The notes beneath the pieces are model-generated. The model was not told the origin of the DNA. It was given only the letters and a program-made list of their open reading frames with translations, and ran no database searches. Shown in pieces: positions 55,566 to 64,000 of a stretch of 64,000 bases of DNA. Each line of letters begins with the position of its first letter. The stretch's first letter is position 1. A program made the position numbers and the translations under genes. Where the stretch lies: positions 441,940,334-442,004,333 of the forward strand of contig NC_085137.1 in assembly GCF_035046485.1 (NCBI RefSeq). Direction: 5' to 3'. This DNA comes from Aedes albopictus. Its lineage: Eukaryota; Arthropoda; Insecta; Diptera; Culicidae.

Positions 55566-57409
55566 ACAGGGAAAAATAATTAACGATTCAAAAGTACTTG
55601 ACCTTGGCCCAGCACAAATTTGTCCCGCTTCCCAAGCTCCACCGGCTAAGAAAATAAGTTAAACTTCTCTCTTTCCGAGCTCACCGACAACGTAGGAAGA
55701 GTCAGTAAGTACCTAGCAATTAAGAAAATGAAAAGATTCCTAATGGCTTCCTCCGTGCCTCCAACGTGCTTCAACGGTGGTTCTTTGGCTGGTTGGCACC
55801 GGTAAGATGAGCCTCATGCTTGGTGCGACTGTTCGACTCACAAACGACGACCATGTAACTCTAATAGAGAATTAAGTATATTACCGTCCAAAGGAAAAGA
55901 GGGAATTAGGCCGGCAATTAATTGAATGTTAATGTTAATCGTCCACTCTATTAAATGGATGCTGACAGTTAATCTGGATACACATGGATCAGAGGCCATG
56001 CCGAAAGACTTATTAAATACCTGACGAGAGTTTTCCTCCATCGATTAGCTTGATTGTCCTGCGGACTACAGCTGCGTCACCTCATCTCAGAAATATGGCA
56101 AAATTAAAGACCGGTGACTTTTTACAACCCTGATGACTCGTAAATTTTCCCACTCGAGCTCATCGCCGGAAGTCCTCTCTGATGCTGTGTGCAGCATCAA
56201 CCATTTCATCTGTTGGAGTGTTACTCGCTGAGACCGCTATTTTCCTGGCCACGGTAAATTATTAAAGCCAGCCGCCAATCCATGGCCGACCACTAGGTAG
56301 GTACGGACTGGCTTTTGGAGCTTTGGCGTTGTTGGTCGGGTGGGTTTTGCTGACGTGACAGAAGCAGTTTTTTTTTCTCCGTTGCTCGACTATTAGGTAC
56401 AACAACTGAAATTGTATAAAAATGTAACCGTGTCGACGTGGACGTACATATAACACGACGATGATGATGATGACGACGCGACGTGTGTTTTCGGTTGTGC
56501 TGGCTTATGCCAACAACAACCAACAATGCCCGCCAGGTCCAGAGCGGATTAAAAAGGATTTATGAAATTAAGCTTGATTGATATTGTCCAACGTCAGCTC
56601 AGCTATACGGTGATTTCATTTTTTTTCTTGGTTTTCCGAAAAAGAAAAGGGGGACTACCTTTTTTTTTGCTGACTGTTTGAGTTTGGGTTTTTAATTTTA
56701 TGTAGTTAGTTTGGTGATTTTGAGCCATTAAAATAAAAGTGCATTTGAACATTAAGCCTGCACTATGGAACGTATAAAAAGATATTATTGCAGTTCCCAA
56801 GACTGAACGAACACCTTATTCGCATAGAAAGTACGAATATATATATGAAAAGATTGTATGGTGAAATTACTAAAGGAAATAAAAACTACATCCGCTTTAA
56901 ATTTTCAAGGCCACAGCCTCTGAAAAACTTTGCCCCACACCCAACTTAATTAAACAGTTACCTCTGAAAACTTTATAATAAATCGAATTCGTTTTCCTTG
57001 TTCCGAGACCTACCGGAAGCAACCACCATGGAAAGTCAATATATGATTAATAAATCTGTGCTCACTGCAAAGTTTTCCATCGTCCTGTACCTTCTCACTT
57101 TCTCATCGTATCCCAACTTTGAACCAGCTCAACCAATCGTCCACGCCTGGAACAAAATATAGAGTCACACAAGTTGGGCAATTTTTCAACCAGTACCACA
57201 GTACTAGGTACTAAATAGAAGGTCCCCCGACACCGAGCGCGCCGAGTTTTAAATAAATAAAAATAAGCAGCTTTTGATTTTGTTCCATACCAGTGAAGCC
57301 GAATGGGGGGACGAGAATGGGAATCGATTGAAAAAAAAAAGTGCTCAGAGTAGACACATAGCAGTATGTATTCGCGATTTCCATTAAGATTGAACATAGT
57401 TATTGTATC
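55566..57409. other. largely low-copy-looking DNA, no gene recognised
   Basis: Includes a short GATGATGATGATGACGACG tract near 56460. Frames of 64-100 codons on the minus strand (56262-56526, 57095-57397) show no family features. Confidence 0.4.
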
Positions 57410-57850
57410 ATATTTTTATCAGTAACTGTAATGTAAAGGCATATGAAATGCGCATTTAAACAGCGAATATGAAAGAGCATCACCCTGCTTCAATCCATCC
57501 AAGGCTACAAACGAGGTAGACACTTCATAAGCGTATCTGCCTAATGAGTTTCGCTGGAAAACCATGTTACGGCAATATTTTTTCGCCTCTCCTATTGGGG
57601 AAATTAAACCTCTGCGTCCAATAAGCTGAAGTTTTGTGGCATTATAGGCCAAAGCTCATTTATTTCTACTGAATTGCATGCTGCTTTGTAACCAATGTGC
57701 AGATGGTGAGTGAGTCTGCAATTTATATTCGTTGATAGACCCTCACGAAAACCAGCCTGGTATTCGCCCAGAAAGGGCGACCTCAAGCGGTCTTAGTCTA
57801 TTGAACAATCCATCTATAATTTGAAAACTCTAGTCTGAGCCTTTTTTGTA
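57410..57850 (-). pseudogene. decayed reverse transcriptase fragment, RTE-like
   Basis: Minus-strand frames contain LGEYQAGFREGLSTNINCRL, then HHLHIGYKAACNSVEINELW (near 57690), where functional relatives have an Asp-containing (F/Y)KAAYD motif; here that Asp is Asn. FVALDGLKQGDALSYSLFKC follows after a frameshift (near 57490). The catalytic ADD box is not reached. The fragment is much more diverged than the other RTE copies in the window. Confidence 0.75.
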
Positions 57851-57969
57851 GACCTCATATTCGGTCATTGAAGCAGGTGGACAATACTATATGGTCCCAA
57901 ATCTTTACACAATTATGGTAAGTTTCCTGTTCCCAAGTAGAGCGCTCAAGTAAAATTCCTTCTTTTTGG
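57851..57969. other. short spacer
   Basis: No feature is seen between the RT fragment and the TIR element. Confidence 0.4.
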
Positions 57970-60885
57970 GGATTTTTTTGTATTACCGTACGGGTTTGGG
58001 CCGAAGGGTCTCAGATTTTCATGAAACTTTTTGCTCAGGCAGGGCTTATAGATATATGAGCAAAAAAAAATTGAGAAAAAATCAGGGTCGCCTATTTTTT
58101 CGGAAAATTCGGGTGGCAATTTTTTGTTTTCCCCTGATACTACTTACTTTGAAAAATCATAACTCAAGAACGAAGTATCGTAGAAACAAATCTTTTTTTA
58201 AGAAATGAAAGCAAATTTTCTCAGATTTCTAAAAAATAATATGAACTGGACAAAGTTTTCCAGAAAATTTTCCAAAGTTGAGAAAATTCGTGAAAAAAAG
58301 CCGAAAAACTATGCCTGAACTCGTGGAAAATTTTCAAAAACAAAAAAAATTTTTGAAAAGGTTATTTCATAAGCTTTAATTACTGAAATATTTGGAATGC
58401 ATTTTTTTTTGTTTTCGAGTTATGACCAATTTTGTTTAAAAATGTTCAAATGTGCCATATAAGCCTTTTCTTGACAAATCATATCTCAAGAACGAAGCAT
58501 CGTAGAAACAAAGTTTTTTAATGAAAATGAAAGCAATTTTTCTAGAAAGAATCCAAAAAAATATGAAGTGGAAAAAGTTTTCCACTGTTGAGAAAATTCA
58601 TAAAGAAAAGCCGGAAAAACTATGTCCGAACTCGCGGAAAATTTTCGAAAAAATATTTTTGAGAAGGTAATTTTATAAGCTTTGATTGCTAAAATTTTTG
58701 GAATGCACTTTTTTTCGTTCCTGAGTTATGGCTAATTTTGTGAAAAATTACCATATAATATAGGCTTACATGGTCATTTTGCAGAAAATTTGACATAACT
58801 AGGGGAAAAAAAAAGTTCATTCCAAAAATTTCAGCGATCAAAATTTATTAAATCACTTTCTTAAAAAAATTTTTTTTTTGAAATTTTCCACGAATTCGGG
58901 CACAGTTTTTCCGGCTTTTCTTTATGAATTTTCTAAATGGTGGAAAATTTTATGGAAAACTTTTTCCACTTCATATTTTTTTTTGGATTCATGAGGATAT
59001 TTGCTTTCATTTTCATAAAAAAAAAACTTTGCTTCTACGGTGCTTCGTTCCAAAAACAAAATTGGCCATAACGCTAAAACGAAAAATAACTGCATTCCTA
59101 GAATTTCTGCAATTAAAGTTTATAAAATAACCTTCTTAAAAATATTTTTTTGAAAATTTTCCACGAGTTTGGGCTTAGTTTTTCGGCATTTCTTCACGAA
59201 TTTTCGCAACTGTGGAAAATTTTGTGGAAACATATGTCCAGTTCATATTTTTGTTTTTGATTTCTGGGAAATTTGCTTTCATTTTCTAAAAAAAAAATTG
59301 TTTCTACGATGCTTCGTTCTTGAGTTATGATTTTTCAAAGTTAGTAGTGTTAGCGGAAAACAAGGAATTTCCACCTAAGTTTTCTGGGAAAACAGGCGAA
59401 CCTGATTTTTTTTTGAGTAGTCGGTGCGCGCGTGCGGACGCCTCAAAATTTTGCGCTGTCGTTTTTTGCTCCAAAAAAAATACAATTTCGAGGACGTGTA
59501 ATATTTTTTCAGCTACAATTCCAGTTTTCCTATAGCTCCAAAATGTGTTGGTCCAAAACTTTATGGGAAAACATCCTTTTGCATATAAAACAAACCAAAT
59601 GATCCATAAACAGATGCGCAACGATCCATAAAAAATATCATTTCATGGGATCTTGTAAGCAATTTTATTGCTCTTTTCGCATAAACTATGGATCGTATTG
59701 CACTTTTGTATGGATCATTACTGCTTTTTTAGGGATTTTAGTTCAATTCTGTGGAACATGCAAATATATGTTATGGATCGTTTCGTATTTGTTTATGGAT
59801 CGTTTTTGTGGTTTTACTGGTACAAAATAAGTCCTGCCGCTGCAACCACTGCGCTGCGGAAAGATGGCAGCTATCAATGGCTCCTGTTGGGGTCAATGGA
59901 CCAGCCGGAGCAATACATTTACCTGGTGAGATCTTTCTGATTTATTTATTAATCATACATTTCTGGAACGAAAATGGTCTATCTTAGCAAAACCGACCCC
60001 AACAATAATAATTTATTCGCATTACTCACTTGTACTGAATACTAACCATTCCCTAACCAAAATCCTAACTCCTTTCTATTTACGAGGGCGTCGGTGAGTC
60101 GCTGGCCTCTCGTTAAATAGATATCATTTCTTCCCTACTTTCCCTTCCCATCCTCGTAGCGATGATTACGCAACAGACAGGATAATTGAGGTAGGCAAAA
60201 TTGTGATTCTTTTCGTTTCAGAGAGCGATCAATGGCGCTTAAGCCTAGGCTTGTTAGCCAGGACACAGTGAAAATGCCTGTGCCCCATCCCTGAAGTAAG
60301 AAGGCCCATGGAGTGACAAAATTTCTTAGCTATGTCACTCCCAACGTTGGTGTTTAAATACACTAAAACTCTTTCATACACACCAACATATCTACATGAT
60401 CTACTCAAATACACTACACAATCTGAATCTTGCCGCATCACTCGCTTATAGTGAATCCCAAATTAACCCATTCCAAATATCCAACTCCTTGACACCTATG
60501 GGGGCGTCGGTGAGTCGCTGACCTCACCTAAAGTAGGTGTCATATCATCACATCCTTTCCTATCCTCGTAACGGAGAAGATGGGCGTGGCCGGCAATGGA
60601 AGTTTCATGTTTTTTTACTTCAACCTCTGATTGAAAAACTGTTCCATCCCAAACAGCATTCCATAAGCAATTGGAATAGGAGTATTAAAGTTTTAACATG
60701 ACAACTTTCAGTTTGCAATCTACGAATTACTCCGTTACCACGCAACGCAACCACGCAACGCAAAATAGGCGACCCTGATTTTTTCTCAATTTATTTATTC
60801 ATTTATCCATGAGCGCTGCCCGTGGAAAAAGTTTCATGAAAATCTGAGACCCTTCGGCCCAATTTGTACGATAATAAAAAAAATC
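57970..60885. mobile_element. 2.9-kb non-coding element with about 125-bp inverted termini
   Basis: The termini begin GGATTTTTTT and share TTGGGCCGAAGGGTCTCAGA, TTTTCATGAAACTTTTT and AATCAGGGTCGCCTATTTT in opposite orientation (57970-58098, 60764-60885). The interior holds a long palindrome (58120-59350), a TATGGATCGT-rich stretch (about 59600-59830) and two diverged direct repeats (about 60010-60190 and 60400-60600) sharing GGGCGTCGGTGAGTCGCTG. No transposase frame is visible. No clear target duplication was found. Confidence 0.75.
58120..59350. repeat. 1.2-kb palindrome of repeated arms
   Basis: Each arm contains two diverged tandem units that share CATAACTCAAGAACGAAG, TCGTAGAAACAAA, GAAAGCAA and AACTATG(C/T)C(T/C)GAACTCG. 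The right half runs in the opposite sense (CTTCGTTCTTGAGTTATGAT). The centre is near 58760. Confidence 0.8.
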
Positions 60886-61057
60886 CTTTTACCGTAAGTA
60901 ATTTTGACATTTGTTTAACTGACAGCATTTCAGCAAAACGATGCGGTAAGAAGGATATGAAGCATAATAAAAATGACAATCCCTACAAGAGATACTTGTG
61001 GGACTCATCCTTGTGGAGTTCCTTAAATAGTTTCTTCTTGGAATGCCCTAGTTTTTT

Positions 61058-64000
61058 ACCCTTCTTACACCCATAAGAAGGGTATAAATACCGCTTGGAA
61101 AACCGACCTTCGAACCGAGGCCCGCAGGGCCGAGTCACATATACCAATCAACTCAGCTCGACGAATTGAGCAAATGTCTGTATGTGCGTGTGTGTGTATG
61201 TGTGTGTGTATGTGTGTGTGTATGTGTGTGTGTATGTATGTTACAAAAAAATGTCACTCACGGTTCTCAGCCGTCTGTTGACCGATTTGAGTTCTCTTGG
61301 AAGCAAATGAAAGCTACTACATCCTAGTAGAACGCTATTGAATTTTATTTTGATTGGACGTTCGGTTACCGAGATATCTTTCAAAGAGTGCTAGGGAGTA
61401 GTACATCTTAATAATTTTAGATATTTTTGACAAAGTGTATCACCATAAATTTCTCAGCCGTCTATCAACCGATTTGGGTTCTTAAGGCCCCAAACGAAAG
61501 CTACTACATCCTAGTAGAACGCTATTGAATTTTTGTTTTTGATTGGACGTTCGATTACCGAGATATCTTTCAAAGAGTGCTAGGGAGTAGTACAACTTAA
61601 TTATTTTAGATATTTCTGACAAAGTGTATCACCATAAATTTCTCAGCCGTCTATCAACCGATTCGGGTTCTTAAGGCCCGAAACAAAAGCTACTGCACCC
61701 TAGAAGAACGCTTTTGAATTTCATTCCGAATGGACATTTTGTAACCGAGATATCTTTCGGGGAGTACTTTGGAGTAATACAACTTCACTTTTTAAGAGGT
61801 CTTTGACAAAATGCTTCATAATAAATGAATCAGCCGTGTGTCAACCGATTTGAGTTCTCTCTGCATCAAATGAAAGCTACAGCATCCAAGTAGTATGCTA
61901 TTAAATTTTATGCCGTTTGGACATTTTGTTTCCGAGATATCTTTCCACGAGTACTAAGGAGTAATGAAATTTACGCTTTTGAGAGATTTTTGATAAAATG
62001 TATCATAATACATTTCTCAGCCGTTTGTCAACAGATTTTTTATGATCATATTTGGTTACACAAGTTAGTTATACATGAAAATGCAATTGCATCAAATACA
62101 TAAAAGCTACTATCTCTTTGTAATATTTGAGCTTAATAAACAATAGCAAAAATATCACGGAATGTATGTAGGAAAAGCCTTTTTATTACCCTTCTTACAC
62201 CCATAAGAAGGGTATAAATACCGCTTGGAAAACCGACTTTGCAGCTCGACGAATTGAGCAAATGTCTGTATGTGCGTGTGTGTGTGTATGTGTGTGTGTA
62301 TGTGTGTGTGTGTATGTATGTTACAAAAAAATGTCACTCACGGTTCTCAGCCGTCTGTTGACCGATTTGAGTTCTCTTGGAAGCAAATGAAAGCTACTAC
62401 ATCCTAGTAGAACGCTATTGAATTTTATTTTGATTGGACGTTCGGTTACCGAGATATCTTTCAAAGAGTGCTAGGGAGTAGTACATCTTAATTATTTTAG
62501 ATATTTTTGACAAAGTGTATCACCATAAATTTCTCAGCCGTCTATCAACCGATTTGGGTTCTTAAGGCCCCAAACGAAAGCTACTACATCCTAGTAGAAC
62601 GCTATTGATTTTTTTTTTGATTGGACGTTCGGTTACCGAGATATCTTTCAAAGAGTGCTAGGGAGTAGTACAACTTAATTATTTTAGATATTTCTGACAA
62701 AGTGTATCACCATAAATTTCTCAGCCGTCTATCAACCGATTCGGGTTCTTAAGGCCCGAAACGAAAGCTACTGCACCCTAGAAGAACGCTTTTGAATTTC
62801 ATTCCGAATGGACATTTTGTAACCGAGATATCTTTCGGGGAGTACTTTGGAGTAATACAACTTCACTTTTTAAGAGGTCTTTGACAAAATGCTTCATAAT
62901 AAATGAATCAGCCGTGTGTCAACCGATTTGAGTTCTCTCTGCATCAAATGAAAGCTACAGCATCCAAGTAGTATGCTATTAAATTTTATGCCGTTTGGAC
63001 ATTTTGTTTCCGAGATATCTTTCCACGAGTACTAAGGAGTAATGAAATTTACGCTTTTGAGAGATTTTTGATAAAATGTATCATAATACATTTCTCAGCC
63101 GTTTGTCAACAGATTTTTTATGATCATATTTGGTTACACAAGTTAGTTATACATGAAAATGCAATTGCATCAAATACATAAAAGCTACTATCTCTTTGTA
63201 ATATTTGAGCTTAATAAACAATAGCAAAAATATCACGGAATGTATGTAGGAAAAGCCTTTTTATTACCCTTCTTACACCCATAAGAAGGGTATAAATACC
63301 GCTTGGAAAACCGACTTTGCAGCTCGACGAATTGAGCAAATGTCTGTATGTGCGTGTGTGTGTGTATGTGTGTGTGTATGTGTGTGTGTGTGTATGTATG
63401 TTACAAAAAAATGTCACTCACGGTTCTCAGCCGTCTGTTGACCGATTTGAGTTCTCTTGGAAGCAAATGAAAGCTACTACATCCTAGTAGAACGCTATTG
63501 AATTTTATTTTGATTGGACGTTCGGTTACCGAGATATCTTTCAAAGAGTGCTAGGGAGTAGTACATCTTAATTATTTTAGATATTTTTGACAAAGTGTAT
63601 CACCATAAATTTCTCAGCCGTCTATCAACCGATTTGGGTTCTTAAGGCCCCAAACGAAAGCTACTACATCCTAGTAGAACGCTATTGATTTTTTTTTTGA
63701 TTGGACGTTCGGTTACCGAGATATCTTTCAAAGAGTGCTAGGGAGTAGTACAACTTAATTATTTTAGATATTTCTGACAAAGTGTATCACCATAAATTTC
63801 TCAGCCGTCTATCAACCGATTCGGGTTCTTAAGGCCCGAAACGAAAGCTACTGCACCCTAGAAGAACGCTTTTGAATTTCATTCCGAATGGACATTTTGT
63901 AACCGAGATATCTTTCGGGGAGTACTTTGGAGTAATACAACTTCACTTTTTAAGAGGCCTTTAACAAAATGCTTCATAATAAATGAATCAGCCGTGTGTC
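61058..64000. repeat. higher-order tandem array, 1,078-bp unit of about 186-bp subunits, truncated by the window end
   Basis: Unit starts are marked by the hairpin ACCCTTCTT...AAGAAGGGT at 61058, 62188 and 63266. Each unit then has CAGCTCGACGAATTGAGC, a TG microsatellite, and five subunits opening CTCAGCCGT (61267, 61452, 61643, 61830, 62017 in unit 1). Units 2 and 3 appear almost identical and share variants against unit 1. Unit 1 has about 50 extra bp (AACCGAGGCCCGCAGGGCCG). No coding sequence is present. Confidence 0.93.

Noticed and set aside
62155..62337. His/Thr-rich minus-strand frames at 62.2 and 63.3 kb
   Set aside because: They are translations of the TG microsatellite in the tandem array.
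61058..64000. CRISPR-like regular repeats
   Set aside because: Subunits of about 186 bp are diverged and contiguous without unique spacers, and the genome is eukaryotic.
1..64000. Endogenous viral sequence
   Set aside because: Mosquito genomes often hold such insertions, but none of the open frames here looked viral; all recognisable polymerase motifs belong to non-LTR or Penelope-like elements.

Overview
The window looks like transposon-dense, intergenic or giant-intron DNA from a culicine mosquito, most likely Aedes. This rests on recognition, not on a search: the RTE-type retrotransposon with its characteristic 5' region, tRNA-derived SINEs of the types common in Aedes, a Penelope-like element, several foldback/MITE families, and kilobases of degenerate GGAATTCC-type repeats. 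I see no convincing complete host gene, no rRNA, no canonical tRNA gene and no CRISPR array. One possible host exon lies at about 29.60-29.93 kb on the minus strand. Many open frames in the window lack an ATG, and most are accidental products of repeats.

Layout. 0-6 kb: tRNA-like fragment, two related hairpin-rich repeats (1.5-2.1 and 2.75-3.6 kb), a 527-bp TIR element (4213-4739), a degenerate CTGAAAC-type block. 6.1-8.7 kb: element with a tandem array, a CA microsatellite and a terminal hairpin. 8.7-9.9 kb: degenerate repeat block. 10.2-12.5 kb: TA-flanked foldback split by a non-LTR fragment. 12.7-15.8 kb: SINE and further TIR elements. 17.1-19.7 kb: decayed RTE copy (+). 19.7-28.2 kb: one degenerate repeat block split by a 6.4-kb composite, PLE(-) / RTE(-) / PLE(+), flanked by a 14-bp direct repeat. 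28.6-36.3 kb: two short R1/LOA-like retrotransposon fragments, the possible host exon, the second 527-bp element, a SINE, and a CR1/Jockey-like RT. 36.4-38.0 kb: nested foldbacks. 38-39 kb: repeat block. 39-41 kb: unrecognised GC-richer DNA. 41.1-42.1 kb: RTE fragment. 42.1-43.2 kb: tandem repeats. 45.2-47.2 kb: an almost perfectly homogeneous 11-bp minisatellite. 48.4-50.3 kb: three SINEs. 50.8-55.6 kb: repeat block. 57.4-57.9 kb: RT fragment. 58.0-60.9 kb: TIR element containing a palindrome. 61.1-64.0 kb: higher-order tandem array running off the end.

How the parts relate. The mobile elements form datable nests: foldbacks interrupted by later insertions, a MITE present in one PLE arm and absent in the other, and three retroelement insertions into degenerate repeat blocks. 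Seven of eight recognisable non-LTR coding remnants lie on the minus strand, and at least five long inverted repeats could give long hairpin RNA if transcribed. That arrangement would suit a small-RNA-producing locus, but this is inference only.
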